Positions 48,352-57,449 of a DNA stretch of 64,000 bases are shown here, piece by piece. The notes below the pieces were generated by a model, which saw only the letters and a program-made list of their open reading frames with translations, ran no database searches and was not told where the DNA came from. The position numbers and the translations under genes were made by a program. This DNA comes from Bacteroidales bacterium (GTDB taxonomy: Bacteria > Bacteroidota > Bacteroidia > Bacteroidales > VadinHA17). Each line of letters starts with the position of its first letter. Positions within the stretch are counted from its first letter, which is position 1. The stretch is from the NCBI GenBank assembly GCA_022865305.1, contig JALHSP010000127.1:1-64000 (forward strand), in the 5' to 3' direction.

Positions 48352-49128
48352 ATGAAGAAAGTTCTTCCATATATGCCGGAACGTCCTGCTAAACCAAGGA
48401 ATTCAGGACTGACAATGGTAATGGATAAAGGTCTCAGCACCAGGGAGGCTGAAGACTTTATGTCAGTCGGAAGTGAATACACTGATTATGTTAAACTCGG
48501 ATTTGGCACATCACTTATTACACCTGGTTTTGAGAAGAAAATAAAAATATATAAAAAATCAGGTGTCATTCCTTATTTCGGAGGAACCCTTTTTGAAGCA
48601 TTTATAATAAGGAATATGTTCAGGGAATTTGTTGAGTTTCTTGATAACCACGAAATTGAAATGGTCGAAGTATCTGACGGATCATACGATATAGACCATA
48701 AATGTAAACTTGAATATATCAAAACCCTTGCTAAACGTGGTTCAGTTATCTCCGAGGTAGGTTCCAAAAAGAAGGATGTTATTTATTCTCCCGATGAATG
48801 GGTCGCTATGATGAGAGCTGAACTTGATGCAGGCTCACAGAAGGTTATTGCTGAAGCCCGTGAATCAGGGACGACAGGCATTTATAATGAAGACGGCTCA
48901 ATTAACCATAATATTATCAACGCAATTTCGGAACATGTGAAACTTGAAAATGTTATATGGGAAGCTCCGCTTAAATCGCAACAGGCATGGTTTATAAAAC
49001 ATTTCGGTGCTAATGTAAACCTTGGAAATATTGCTCCGAATGAAATCATCCCTCTGGAATCGCTGAGATGCGGTCTCCGCGGAGATACATTCTTTCAGTT
49101 CCTTCCGGATGAGCTTAAACAAAAATGA
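48352..49128 (+). CDS. Phosphosulfolactate synthase (ComA) family
   Basis: The ATG at 48352 starts MKKVLPYMPERPAKPRNSG; upstream frame from 48301 overlaps the TPR gene's end and is not used. The 258-residue protein has the (beta/alpha)8 pattern of ComA: GLTMVMDKGLSTREAEDF, VKLGFGTSLI, VIPYFGGTLFEAFI, VEVSDGSYDI and VISEVGSKKKD. ComA joins sulfite to phosphoenolpyruvate to give phosphosulfolactate, the first step of coenzyme M synthesis in methanogens. In Bacteroidetes the homologue may serve sulfonate or other metabolism; the downstream ComB/ComC steps are not nearby. It lies between the TPR gene and aroE, both on the same strand. Confidence 0.85.
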   Translation: MKKVLPYMPERPAKPRNSGLTMVMDKGLSTREAEDFMSVGSEYTDYVKLGFGTSLITPGFEKKIKIYKKSGVIPYFGGTLFEAFIIRNMFREFVEFLDNHEIEMVEVSDGSYDIDHKCKLEYIKTLAKRGSVISEVGSKKKDVIYSPDEWVAMMRAELDAGSQKVIAEARESGTTGIYNEDGSINHNIINAISEHVKLENVIWEAPLKSQQAWFIKHFGANVNLGNIAPNEIIPLESLRCGLRGDTFFQFLPDELKQK

Positions 49129-49176
49129 TCCTCAAATCTTACCCGGTTTCAAAATCTTAAGAAAGACATCAGTAAG

Positions 49177-49929
49177 ATGAGAAAATTTGGACTCATAGGA
49201 TATCCTCTCAGCCATTCTTTCTCGAAAAAATATTTTACTGAAAAATTTCACAGGGAAAAGATCAGCGACTGCTCCTATGACAATTACCCGAGGGAAAACC
49301 TTGCCCGGTTTCAGGATTTCATTTCAGGTAATCCGGAACTCTGCGGTCTTAATGTCACTATACCCTTTAAGAAAGAAATACTCAATTATGTTGATGTGAC
49401 TGAACCTCAGATTAAGGAAATTGGTGCTGTTAATGTCTTGAAGATTAAAAGGATAGGAGATAAGGTTCAGATATGCGGTTATAACAGCGATGTGACTGGC
49501 ATAAGAGATTCCATCAAACTTTTTTTCCCTGATAAAGCCGGAAATGCATTAATATTTGGTACAGGAGGCAGCTCCGGGGCCGTCTGTTATACATTGAAAA
49601 AACTGGGATTCAAAGTAACTCTTGTTTCAAGAACAAAAAAGCCTGGCATCATGAGCTATCAGGAAGTCAATTCAAAGATTATGGACAGTACGGACCTGAT
49701 AGTAAATACCACACCGCTTGGAATGTTCCCGGACATTATGACTAAACCTGAAATAGACTATAATCTGCTTAAAGAAAAGCACATACTGTTTGATCTTGTC
49801 TACAATCCCGAAATTACCTCATTCTTAATGATGGGAAAGGAGAGAGGATGTAAAATAGTCACCGGATTAAAAATGCTCTATTCCCAGGCAGAACGATCGT
49901 GGGAAATCTGGAATGATGTTAATCTTTAA
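49177..49929 (+). CDS. aroE: Shikimate dehydrogenase
   Basis: AroE reduces 3-dehydroshikimate with NADPH in aromatic amino acid synthesis. The 250 residues begin MRKFGLIGYPLSHSFSKKYF (the substrate Ser pair), contain LNVTIPFKKEIL (catalytic Lys), the nucleotide-binding GTGGSSGAV and the later TPLGMFPDI. This is slightly shorter than the E. coli enzyme (272) but normal for Bacteroidetes. It ends 11 bp inside the convergent truA gene. Confidence 0.96.
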   Translation: MRKFGLIGYPLSHSFSKKYFTEKFHREKISDCSYDNYPRENLARFQDFISGNPELCGLNVTIPFKKEILNYVDVTEPQIKEIGAVNVLKIKRIGDKVQICGYNSDVTGIRDSIKLFFPDKAGNALIFGTGGSSGAVCYTLKKLGFKVTLVSRTKKPGIMSYQEVNSKIMDSTDLIVNTTPLGMFPDIMTKPEIDYNLLKEKHILFDLVYNPEITSFLMMGKERGCKIVTGLKMLYSQAERSWEIWNDVNL

Positions 49930-50683
49930 TATGGAATATCTCCTCAGGGTACTCAATTTCAACAAGAAACAACCCCTTTGCAGGTGCTGACTTTCCTGCT
50001 TTACAACGGTCTTTTACCAGTATAATCTCTTCAAACTCTTTTAGGCTGATTTTCCCTGTTCCAACTTCAAGCATAGTACCCACAATGGCCCTCACCATAT
50101 TCCTCAGGAATCGGTCTGCTTTAATGGTAAATACAATCCGGTTTTCAGTCTCTTCCCAGCCGGCAGAAAATATCCTGCATATATTGGTTCTGGTATCAGA
50201 ATGAAGCCTGCTGAAACTCGTGAAATCGGAATGTTCTAACAGAATACCGGAAGCATCGTTCATCGCTCCGGTATTTATATTACCGTGCAGGAACCAGCTT
50301 GAATCATCAAAGAATGGATCCTTTACTCTGGAAATATAATACTTATAAGTTCTGGAAATAGCACTGTATCTTGCGTTTGCATCTGGTACAACTTTCTTAA
50401 TTGTTGTAACTGAAATGTCTTTTGGCAGAAATCGGTTTAGTTTGAATATCAGGTTCTTTCTTATTGAAAGATCAGACGCTATACTGTCAAAGTGGGCGCA
50501 GAAAACCAATGCATGAACACCTGCATCAGTTCTTCCTGCGCCGATTGTGGATATTGGCTCATCGAGAATGACACTGAGAGCTTTGTCCAGGTTTTTCTGG
50601 ACAGTAACAGAATTAGGCTGTATCTGCCACCCGTGATAAGAAGTGCCTCTGTATGAGATAAATATGAAATAGCGTGTTTTCAC
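49919..50683 (-). CDS. truA: tRNA pseudouridine synthase A
   Basis: TruA makes pseudouridine at positions 38-40 of tRNA. The protein has the catalytic Asp in GAGRTDAGVHALV, the N-terminal FISYRGTSYHGWQIQP and the C-terminal FLRNMVRAIVGTMLEVG. I start at a GTG at 50683 (VKTRYFIFISYRG), because the promoter box TATATTTG at 50697-50704 lies only 13 bp upstream, so an earlier TTG at 50713 would be outside the transcript. Typical length is 245-265. It overlaps aroE by 11 bp in convergent orientation. Confidence 0.95.
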   Translation of the reverse strand: MKTRYFIFISYRGTSYHGWQIQPNSVTVQKNLDKALSVILDEPISTIGAGRTDAGVHALVFCAHFDSIASDLSIRKNLIFKLNRFLPKDISVTTIKKVVPDANARYSAISRTYKYYISRVKDPFFDDSSWFLHGNINTGAMNDASGILLEHSDFTSFSRLHSDTRTNICRIFSAGWEETENRIVFTIKADRFLRNMVRAIVGTMLEVGTGKISLKEFEEIILVKDRCKAGKSAPAKGLFLVEIEYPEEIFHIKD

Positions 50684-50696
50684 TGGTTTATTTCTG

Positions 50697-50704
50697 CAAA
50701 TATA
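50697..50704 (-). promoter_or_regulatory. TATATTTG -7 box for truA
   Basis: Minus-strand TATATTTG, 13 bp before the GTG start. It decides the start choice: the upstream TTG would precede the expected transcription start. Confidence 0.5.
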
Positions 50705-50873
50705 AATATTCAAAAAATATTAAAAAATTGTTAAAATTATTGATAATTATTTTTCTTAATTTGTTTGAAAACCGATCTTAAAATGTATTTTTACTACTGC
50801 CATAAATGATTAATAAATCATTTGATTTTAACCTTAATATAAATAGTGATTGAAAATCTAAATTCCTTTAACT

Positions 50874-52598
50874 ATGAAACTTGAACTGAGCTGGATAGAT
50901 TATGTGATCATGATAATCTATTTTTTGTTTGTACTGGGCATTGGCTGGTTCTTAAGAAAATTTATGAAGAATGCCAATGCATTTCTTGAAGCCGGCAGGT
51001 CAATTCCTGCGTGGGTGGCAGGATTAGCATTTATTTCCACTAACCTTGGAGCTCTTGAGGTTATGGGTATGACTGGTTCCGGCATGAAGTACGGAATGTT
51101 GACGACTCATTTTTACTGGATCGGTGCTATCCCGGCCATGATCTTCCTTGCCCTTTTTATGATGCCATTCTATTATGGATCAAAAGCCAGGTCAGTACCT
51201 GAATTTCTTAAGCTGAGGTATGATGAAAAGACCAGGGGATTGAATGCTATCCTCTTTGCAGTTATGACAATACTCGCTTCAGGAATTTCAATGTATGCCC
51301 TCGCAATCCTTATGGAAAAAGTCCTTGGATGGGATTTTAATTTAAGTCTTTGGATATCAGCATTGATAGTTCTGGGTTATACGTATCTAGGCGGGCTGTC
51401 CTCTGCTATCTATAATGAGGTTTTGCAGTTCTTCATAATTGTAATTGGTCTATTGCCTCTTGTGTTTTTAAGTTTACAGGATGTTGGTGGATGGGGAGGT
51501 TTGAAGGAAAGCCTGGAACCCATTGCTACCGCCAGAGGATACGCACCCGACACATTTACCACTACCTGGAAGTATGCGGGTGAAGCTTCTGCTAATCCCT
51601 TGGGAGTGGAATGGTTCGGAATACTTTTTGGTCTCGGATTTGTCTTATCGTTTGGTTATTGGTGTACTAACTTTCTTATTGTTCAGCGGGCTTTTGCAGC
51701 AGAATCAAAGGCTGCTGCCAGAAAAGTCCCGTTAATAGGTGCCTTACCCAAAATGTTTATCCCTTTCCTGATAATTGTACCTGGAGTAATTGCCCTGGCA
51801 CTTTTTAACGATCCAACAAAAGGTTTTACTCTTCCACTTGATGCTGGAGGGAAACCAATATACGATTATACAATCATTATGCTCCTGAAACAATACCTGC
51901 CTGCAGGAGTTCTTGGGCTGGGAATAACTGCTCTGTTAGCCTCATTTATGTCAGGAATGGCTGGTAACGTATCTGCATTTAACACAGTCTGGACCTACGA
52001 TATTTATCAGAGCTACATTCGTAAAAGAACCGGTAATGAAGAAGCTGATGGTAAACATTATCTTACTGTTGGTCGGGTTTCCACAGTCGTTGGAGTACTT
52101 TTGAGTATTGCCGCCGCTTATATTGCAAGTAAATTCGGAAATATCATGGATTTTCTGCAAACAATCTTTTCTATGATTAACGCCCCGCTATTTGCTGTTA
52201 TATTCCTGGGAATGTTCTGGAAACGGACAACAGGACATGCTGCTTTTACCGGCCTGCTTTTAGGCTTTCTAATGGCACTACTCCACCATGGTCTTACTGT
52301 TCCTGAAGGTGCTACAACTCTGGTAAAAGGTGGATGGATAGGAACGCTGCATACATATCCTGTCGAAATGGCTCAAAACTTCTGGACAGCTATTATTGCG
52401 TTTACCGTTAGTACCGTAATAACAGTTGGATTGACCCTTTTGACAAAACAGAAAAAGACCGACGCAGAATTATATGGCCTGGTTTATTCTCTCACACCCC
52501 GCACTATTGAAGAGGATGTTGCCTGGTACAAACGTCCGGTAGGTCTGGCAATTCTTGTTGGTGTAATTTGTTTAATATTAAGTATATTATTCTGGTAG
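50874..52598 (+). CDS. Sodium:solute symporter (SSS family)
   Basis: The 574-residue protein has about 13 transmembrane helices, with the SSS features WFLRKFMKNANAFLEAGRS (residues 25-43), GLAFISTNLGALEVMGMTG and the later YTYLGGLSSAIYNEVLQF motif. SSS transporters couple sodium entry to uptake of sugars, amino acids, nucleosides or vitamins; the substrate is not evident, though the nearby sugar-epimerase-like gene hints at a sugar. It is followed 12 bp later by the 66-residue membrane protein, with a strong SD overlapping the stop, so the two are translationally coupled. Confidence 0.92.
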   Translation: MKLELSWIDYVIMIIYFLFVLGIGWFLRKFMKNANAFLEAGRSIPAWVAGLAFISTNLGALEVMGMTGSGMKYGMLTTHFYWIGAIPAMIFLALFMMPFYYGSKARSVPEFLKLRYDEKTRGLNAILFAVMTILASGISMYALAILMEKVLGWDFNLSLWISALIVLGYTYLGGLSSAIYNEVLQFFIIVIGLLPLVFLSLQDVGGWGGLKESLEPIATARGYAPDTFTTTWKYAGEASANPLGVEWFGILFGLGFVLSFGYWCTNFLIVQRAFAAESKAAARKVPLIGALPKMFIPFLIIVPGVIALALFNDPTKGFTLPLDAGGKPIYDYTIIMLLKQYLPAGVLGLGITALLASFMSGMAGNVSAFNTVWTYDIYQSYIRKRTGNEEADGKHYLTVGRVSTVVGVLLSIAAAYIASKFGNIMDFLQTIFSMINAPLFAVIFLGMFWKRTTGHAAFTGLLLGFLMALLHHGLTVPEGATTLVKGGWIGTLHTYPVEMAQNFWTAIIAFTVSTVITVGLTLLTKQKKTDAELYGLVYSLTPRTIEEDVAWYKRPVGLAILVGVICLILSILFW

Positions 52599-52610
52599 GA
52601 GGAAAGTAAA
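52599..52610 (+). promoter_or_regulatory. Strong Shine-Dalgarno at the SSS/small-protein junction
   Basis: The sequence GTAGGAGGAAAGTAAA overlaps the TAG stop of the symporter gene and lies 8 bp ahead of the ATG at 52611. A perfect AGGAGG is unusual in this window and implies active initiation of the small protein. Confidence 0.6.
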
Positions 52611-52811
52611 ATGGTAGATATAAGAATCCCTATAGGTCTGATGTTTTCTATCCTGGGAGTTTTAATTACAATCTTCGGCTTTGTAACAATGTCTAATGCC
52701 GAAATGTATACCAAGTCCTTAGGTGTCAATGTAAACATCATTATGGGCATTTTAATGCTTATTTTTGGCCTGGTGATGCTCTTTTTCGCAAGAAAAAAGA
52801 AAAAAGCATAA
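52611..52811 (+). CDS. Small two-helix membrane protein coupled to SSS symporter
   Basis: The 66-residue protein has two hydrophobic segments (IGLMFSILGVLITIFGFVTM and IIMGILMLIFGLVMLFFARK) separated by NAEMYTKSLGVNVN, and a basic tail. It sits just after the symporter with an overlapping ribosome site. Its position suggests a regulatory or stabilising subunit of the transporter. I do not recognise a named family. Confidence 0.7.
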   Translation: MVDIRIPIGLMFSILGVLITIFGFVTMSNAEMYTKSLGVNVNIIMGILMLIFGLVMLFFARKKKKA

Positions 52812-52831
52812 TATTATTTCTTTTGAATTTG

Positions 52832-52880
52832 AACCGCAAAGGGCGTAAAGGGTGGAAATATCTTTGCGAACTTTGCGGTT
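52832..52880. repeat. AACCGCAAAG/CTTTGCGGTT inverted repeat
   Basis: 10-nt perfect arms at 52832-52841 and 52871-52880 (29-nt loop), in the gap before the epimerase-like gene. Similar CTTTGCG-type sequences occur near 63813-63845. Confidence 0.7.
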
Positions 52881-52908
52881 AATTATTTTACTTATAACAT
52901 AAAAACCA

Positions 52909-53982
52909 ATGAACCGCAGAAAATTCATCGAAACATCCGGCGCAGCTGCCGGAGCAGCCATTGTTGGCAGTGTGGCTCCGAAAGTAAAAAGCAGCCCCGC
53001 TGACACTGAACAGAAAGCCGGAAGGTCAGGTAAGATAAAGCTCGGCTTATATTCCATTTCGTACGGAGGTATCTGGTACAAGGGTGCAGCTCTGTCATTT
53101 GACGAATTATGCAAACGTGCAAAGGATTACGGATTTGATGGTGTTGAGCTGGATAACAAGCGTCCAATGGGAAATCCGATGGATCTCGACCAGCGCAAAA
53201 GAGATGAAATGCGTAATTCAATTGCCAGATATGGTCTGGAAATACCATGTGTAGCTGCCAATAATGACTTCTCCAGCCCGATCCCAGAGCACAGGGATTG
53301 CCAGCTTCTGATGGTACAGGAAACCGCTAAACTGGCAAAGGACCTTGGGGCAAAGGTTGTCCGTTTGTTCGCCGCATGGGCAGGAGTTCCAATTCACGAG
53401 GGAGCAGGTACTTATGATCTTGTACATGACCATGATGGTTATTATACTTTTACCAGGCAATATCCCTATGCCACACGCCTCGACAGGTGGAACTTTGTCA
53501 AAGAATGTCTGGCGGAGGCTGCAAAAATGGGTGAAGAAAATGGTGTGGTCATGGCTCTGCAAAACCATGCCCCACTTATCAGGCACTGGAAGGATACATA
53601 TGACCTTGTAAGAGAGGTAAACTCACCCTGGCTGAAAATTTGCCTCGATCTTCCGATTTTTGAGAACCTTGATAAGGAGTATGTTGCCAATGCTGTCCGT
53701 ACAGTTGGTAACCTTCAGGTACATTCCCATTACGGTGGAGAATATTACCGGGATGCAAAGGGTGAAGTCAGGCAAAAAGTGCTTGAATCCGGTTTTGGTG
53801 AACCTCTGCCTGATTATGCACATTACATCAGTTTAATGAATGAAATAGGGTACAATGGTTATTTTACCTTCGAACTGTGCCATCCGGTGTTGAATGACGA
53901 TCATACCCGTGGCGGTATTGAGTTTGCACATGAACAGGTAAAACTTGCGAGGGAGTTTCTGGGGAATATTGTTACAACCTGA
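52909..53982 (+). CDS. Tat-exported TIM-barrel sugar phosphate isomerase/epimerase-like protein
   Basis: The 357-residue protein has a Tat signal (NRRKFIETSGAAAGAAIVG) and an AP-endonuclease-2-like TIM barrel (LGLYSISYGGIWYKGAALSF, YGFDGVELDNKR, EENGVVMALQNHA, LKICLDLPIFENL, YNGYFTFELCHPV). The Glu/Asp/His pattern suggests a metal-dependent sugar isomerase or epimerase acting in the periplasm, as is common in Bacteroidetes sugar-use loci. Reaction and substrate cannot be assigned. It lies downstream of the symporter pair. Confidence 0.85.
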   Translation: MNRRKFIETSGAAAGAAIVGSVAPKVKSSPADTEQKAGRSGKIKLGLYSISYGGIWYKGAALSFDELCKRAKDYGFDGVELDNKRPMGNPMDLDQRKRDEMRNSIARYGLEIPCVAANNDFSSPIPEHRDCQLLMVQETAKLAKDLGAKVVRLFAAWAGVPIHEGAGTYDLVHDHDGYYTFTRQYPYATRLDRWNFVKECLAEAAKMGEENGVVMALQNHAPLIRHWKDTYDLVREVNSPWLKICLDLPIFENLDKEYVANAVRTVGNLQVHSHYGGEYYRDAKGEVRQKVLESGFGEPLPDYAHYISLMNEIGYNGYFTFELCHPVLNDDHTRGGIEFAHEQVKLAREFLGNIVTT

Positions 53983-54004
53983 TTTTCAACCTGACAGAGC
54001 GTTA

Positions 54005-54042
54005 GGAGCAGAATAATTTTGTGTACTTTGTGATTAATTTTT
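54005..54042. repeat. CTTTGTG-type low-complexity repeat
   Basis: ATTTTGTGTACTTTGTGATTAATTTTTTGTG precedes the aldolase start. It is of the same style as the CTTTGCG repeats at 52832-52880 and 63813-63845. Confidence 0.4.
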
Positions 54043-54048
54043 TGTGCT

Positions 54049-55104
54049 ATGAATAAACAAAAGGTGAAGAGGGGATTTGCCAGTGACAACAATGCAGGAG
54101 TTCATCCTGACATTATGAAAATGCTTGTTTCTGTAAATACCGGCCACACAATCGGATATGGCTCTGATCCTTATACTGAACAGGCAAAGCAGCTTTTTAA
54201 AGAACACCTTGGAAGCTTTACAGAGACATTTTTTGTTTTTACAGGCACTGCTGCCAATGTCCTTTGCCTCTCAGGGGTGACAAGACCATGGAATTCGGTC
54301 ATTACGGCATTTACTGCACACCTTGAGCAGGATGAATGCGGAGCTCCGGAAAAATTTACCGGATGTAAAGTCCTGACTGTTGATACTAATGATGGAAAAA
54401 TCAATACCGATCTGCTTTTAAAACATATGCATGGATTTGATTTCGAGCACCATTCACAGCCAAAAGTCCTTTCAATAACACAGCCAACGGAAATGGGCAC
54501 AATATATTCCCCTGGTGAGATAAAAAATCTGGCGGATTTTACCCATGAGAATGGGATGCTTCTTCATATGGATGGTGCAAGGATAGCTAATGCATCTGTA
54601 TCTCTTGATCTGCCGTTTAAATCGTTTACGACAGATTCAGGTGTTGATGTCTTATCCTTTGGAGGAACAAAGAACGGTATGATGTATGGTGAGGCGGTTT
54701 GTTTTCTGAAGCCAGGTCTTTCAAACGATTTCAAGTATATCAGGAAACAGGGGATGCAGCTTGCTTCAAAAATGAGATTTATCTCGGCTCAGTATATTGC
54801 ATATTTCCATAATGACCTGTGGAAAAAATGTGCATCCCATTCAAATGCGATGGCAAAATTGCTTGCTGATAAACTGGTGCATCTGGATGGAATTAAAATT
54901 ACCCAGCAGGTTCAGGCAAATGGCATCTTCCTGATAATTCCTCATGATGTCGCAGAAAGAGTCCGGCAGCAATACTTTTTTTATCCCTGGGATGAAAAGA
55001 TATCAGAATACAGGCTCATGACCAGCTGGGATACAACAGAGGAGGATATTGAAAAGTTTGTAGCGCTTTTAAAGGAGGAATTGAAAAAAAGGCTTCAGAA
55101 ATAA
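54049..55104 (+). CDS. Low-specificity L-threonine aldolase / beta-eliminating lyase
   Basis: A PLP enzyme of the GLY1 type (351 residues): the PLP-contact Asp and substrate Arg in HMDGARIANA, the Schiff-base Lys in SFGGTKNGMMYGEA, and the N-terminal FASDNNAGVHPDIMKML. It cleaves threonine (or allo-threonine) to glycine and acetaldehyde. Its neighbours are the Tat TIM-barrel gene upstream and the tonB operon convergent downstream. Cytoplasmic. Confidence 0.93.
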   Translation: MNKQKVKRGFASDNNAGVHPDIMKMLVSVNTGHTIGYGSDPYTEQAKQLFKEHLGSFTETFFVFTGTAANVLCLSGVTRPWNSVITAFTAHLEQDECGAPEKFTGCKVLTVDTNDGKINTDLLLKHMHGFDFEHHSQPKVLSITQPTEMGTIYSPGEIKNLADFTHENGMLLHMDGARIANASVSLDLPFKSFTTDSGVDVLSFGGTKNGMMYGEAVCFLKPGLSNDFKYIRKQGMQLASKMRFISAQYIAYFHNDLWKKCASHSNAMAKLLADKLVHLDGIKITQQVQANGIFLIIPHDVAERVRQQYFFYPWDEKISEYRLMTSWDTTEEDIEKFVALLKEELKKRLQK

Positions 55105-55293
55105 TAATCAGTCCTCCCTGCCTTGCTCCTCCGAAGCGGCTACGCGAAGGCGAAGAAGGGGGATTAATTAAGCAGTACTATTTGGCCGCCCTTTAGAGCC
55201 AGTCCCGCGATAGCGGGAGGGGTTAGGGGGTTGGCTAAAAAAAAAGGTGCCCACCAGAGGCACCCTTTATATAATCAATCGATAAAACGATCT
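55105..55293. other. Intergenic repeats and tonB terminator
   Basis: Holds a GCGGCTACGCGAAGGCG-type repeat (about 55138-55155), the hairpin TCCCGCGATAGCGGGA (55203-55218) and the tonB terminator (55246-55264). No gene seen. Confidence 0.5.
55246..55264 (-). terminator. Terminator of the tonB operon
   Basis: GGTGCC and GGCACC arms (7-nt loop) followed on the minus strand by a run of T (the A9 at 55237-55245). It lies 30 bp after the tonB stop. Confidence 0.75.
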
Positions 55294-56076
55294 TTACTTA
55301 AGCGTGAAGGTAATTGGTACCATGTACCATACAGGGACAGGTTTCCCGCCCTGCTTACCTGGTTTAAATGCCGGAAGTGTGTTAACAACTCTTACTGCTT
55401 CTGCATCAAGCTCGGGATCGACTCCCTTCAGAATACTAACCTGGCTAACGCCACCTTTCGAAGTTACACAGAACCTGACGACTACTCTGCCCTGAATATT
55501 GTTTTCCTTTGCAACCTCAGGATATACTGTATGATCAAAAATATAAGCCAGGAGTGCTGCATCTCCGCCCGGGAACATCGGCATCTCTTCAACAACCACA
55601 AAGGGCTCAGGTTCAGCTTCTTCTTCCTGGACCTCTTCTTTAACCTCCTGGACAACTTCTACACCTACATCTTCGTTCTGAACTTCAACCTGTGCATCGT
55701 CAGCTGTCATAAGCTGAACAACTTCCTCAGGTTTAACTGAGTCAACAACCACGGGAGGAACATATCTTGCCTGTTGAACAATATCTGCCGGAGGCGGAGG
55801 CGGGGGAGGGGGAGGAGCAACCTGTTCGGTTGGCTGATCCAGGTTCTCCATCTGTATCTGTACCTGTCTTTCAGTACGCTTCTGCCTGTTTTCAGTAGCT
55901 TTTGCATTAAGGTATGGTGTAATAATAGCAGTAGCAATAATAATTATTCCGATAAGCATCGCAATAAGAACATTGCGGTTGTACTTCTTACGTAGTCTGT
56001 AGGCTCCGTACTCCTTGTTCCTGTCTTCAAATACTATATCGTCGAAAGCAGGGACTCTGATTTTTTCTTTTGCCAT
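55294..56076 (-). CDS. tonB: TonB energy transducer
   Basis: TonB couples the inner-membrane proton force to outer-membrane receptors. The 260 residues have an N-terminal anchor (VLIAMLIGIIIIATAIITPYL, about 34-54), a Pro-rich spacer (PPPPPPPPPAD) with a Glu/Val-rich linker, and the C-terminal TonB domain (VYPEVAKENNIQGRVVVRFC, LPAFKPGKQGGKPVPVWY). It is the last gene of the ExbB-ExbD-ExbD-TonB group, 19 bp after the second ExbD, and ends at a strong terminator. Confidence 0.96.
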   Translation of the reverse strand: MAKEKIRVPAFDDIVFEDRNKEYGAYRLRKKYNRNVLIAMLIGIIIIATAIITPYLNAKATENRQKRTERQVQIQMENLDQPTEQVAPPPPPPPPPADIVQQARYVPPVVVDSVKPEEVVQLMTADDAQVEVQNEDVGVEVVQEVKEEVQEEEAEPEPFVVVEEMPMFPGGDAALLAYIFDHTVYPEVAKENNIQGRVVVRFCVTSKGGVSQVSILKGVDPELDAEAVRVVNTLPAFKPGKQGGKPVPVWYMVPITFTLK

Positions 56077-56095
56077 TTTATTTAAGGTTTACATG

Positions 56096-56767
56096 TTAAT
56101 TGGATGAAGCTTTTGCAGCCTCCGGAGTAATACCGGCAGCAGATTCCACCATTTTCTCTTCATACCATGCTATGTCAACAAATGTATACCGGGCTATTCC
56201 GCAGATATTCATCTCATCGAGAATATCTACAAAATTACCGTAATTGGCTTTCTTATAAGCTTTGATAAGCACAATCGGACCAGTATCATCCACATTTTTC
56301 ATTCTCCTGATAGTACCCTGCACGGAATCCGGATTGAGAACAATCTTTCCGGTAAGGACCTGGTCTTTGAAATCCTGGATTTTTCTGGCCAGGGTTCGGT
56401 TCCTTTCAAGAAGCAATTGTCGAATGCCTGTAGCGCTGAAATCCGTTTCCTGTAAGGGAGGAAGGATTGGAGGAATATTATTAAATTCTTCCGGTTTTAC
56501 TGATCCGGGGTAAGTGAAGATTTTATTATCCGGGCCAAGGATGATATTCAGAGTACGGCTACCCGGGATCCTTGGAGGCTCTCCTTTCGTGAGCTTCTCA
56601 GGAAGTACGATCTCCATTACCTTTGCTTTACTGAAAGCCGTGGTTAACATAAAGAATGTGATCAGCAGACACATCAGGTCAACCATTGGTGTCATATCAA
56701 TATGCGGGGCCAGTTTTTTTGCTTTCTTTTTCCCGCCACCTTTTTCTTCTTGAATTATTTCTGCCAT
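56096..56767 (-). CDS. exbD: ExbD/TolR-family protein (second copy)
   Basis: The 223-residue protein has one N-terminal transmembrane helix with the ExbD motif (PHIDMTPMVDLMCLLITFFM, including the essential Asp) and a periplasmic domain (IVLIKAYKKANYGNFVDIL). It works with ExbB to power TonB. The first ExbD lies upstream (16 bp), so the complex may be hetero-oligomeric, as is common in Bacteroidetes. Confidence 0.94.
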   Translation of the reverse strand: MAEIIQEEKGGGKKKAKKLAPHIDMTPMVDLMCLLITFFMLTTAFSKAKVMEIVLPEKLTKGEPPRIPGSRTLNIILGPDNKIFTYPGSVKPEEFNNIPPILPPLQETDFSATGIRQLLLERNRTLARKIQDFKDQVLTGKIVLNPDSVQGTIRRMKNVDDTGPIVLIKAYKKANYGNFVDILDEMNICGIARYTFVDIAWYEEKMVESAAGITPEAAKASSN

Positions 56768-56783
56768 ATCATTGCTGTATTTC

Positions 56784-57407
56784 TTACATGTTTATTTTAG
56801 TTGCTTCTAGACTTGTAATCAGATTAAACCTGTGAACGTTCCTTTCCTGCAAAATATCCAGGGCTTTTTTAACAATGGGGAAGCCAGTCTTGGAGTCTCC
56901 CTTAATGCTGGCCTGGACAGCAGGATTCACCTGGCGGATATAGAGTATCCACATCGCCAGCTGGTTATCAGTGGAATCGACAGGAATCCCGGTTTGCATA
57001 GCTGTTCTTTCAAGATTATTTTTAGTAGCTAAGAACGCTTTCATATTTTGTATAGGGAACCCTATGGATGAAGGATATTTCTCAAATTCCCTCAATTCTC
57101 CCTCTGTAAACTCGATATTGTACCTTTTCCCCATTTCAGCCAGTACCTTTGGTCTGAATTTATACGCAGTATCGGGTCCGTTATCGAAGTTTATAAAAAT
57201 TCTATTGTCAGGTGACAGAAGGAAAGTCATCGTATTAAAATCAGGTGTAGGTTTCTCTGATATTGAAAAAGGAGTATCAACATTGGCCGGTTCAGGTTGT
57301 CTCATTGTTGTGGTAAGCATAAGAAATGTTAAAACCACACAGAATGTATCAACCATTGGGGTCATGTCGATTCGGGGCGATTTTGTTGGCAATTTAATCT
57401 TTGGCAT
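56784..57407 (-). CDS. exbD: ExbD/TolR-family protein (first copy)
   Basis: The 207-residue protein has the ExbD transmembrane motif (RIDMTPMVDTFCVVLTFLML) and a periplasmic part ending RFNLITSLEATKI. It lies between ExbB and the second ExbD on the minus strand. Differences between the two ExbD copies suggest separate subunits of one proton channel. Confidence 0.94.
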   Translation of the reverse strand: MPKIKLPTKSPRIDMTPMVDTFCVVLTFLMLTTTMRQPEPANVDTPFSISEKPTPDFNTMTFLLSPDNRIFINFDNGPDTAYKFRPKVLAEMGKRYNIEFTEGELREFEKYPSSIGFPIQNMKAFLATKNNLERTAMQTGIPVDSTDNQLAMWILYIRQVNPAVQASIKGDSKTGFPIVKKALDILQERNVHRFNLITSLEATKINM

Positions 57408-57449
57408 TGTACTTTTCTTTAATGATTTAGACCAAAAGATAAATTTATA

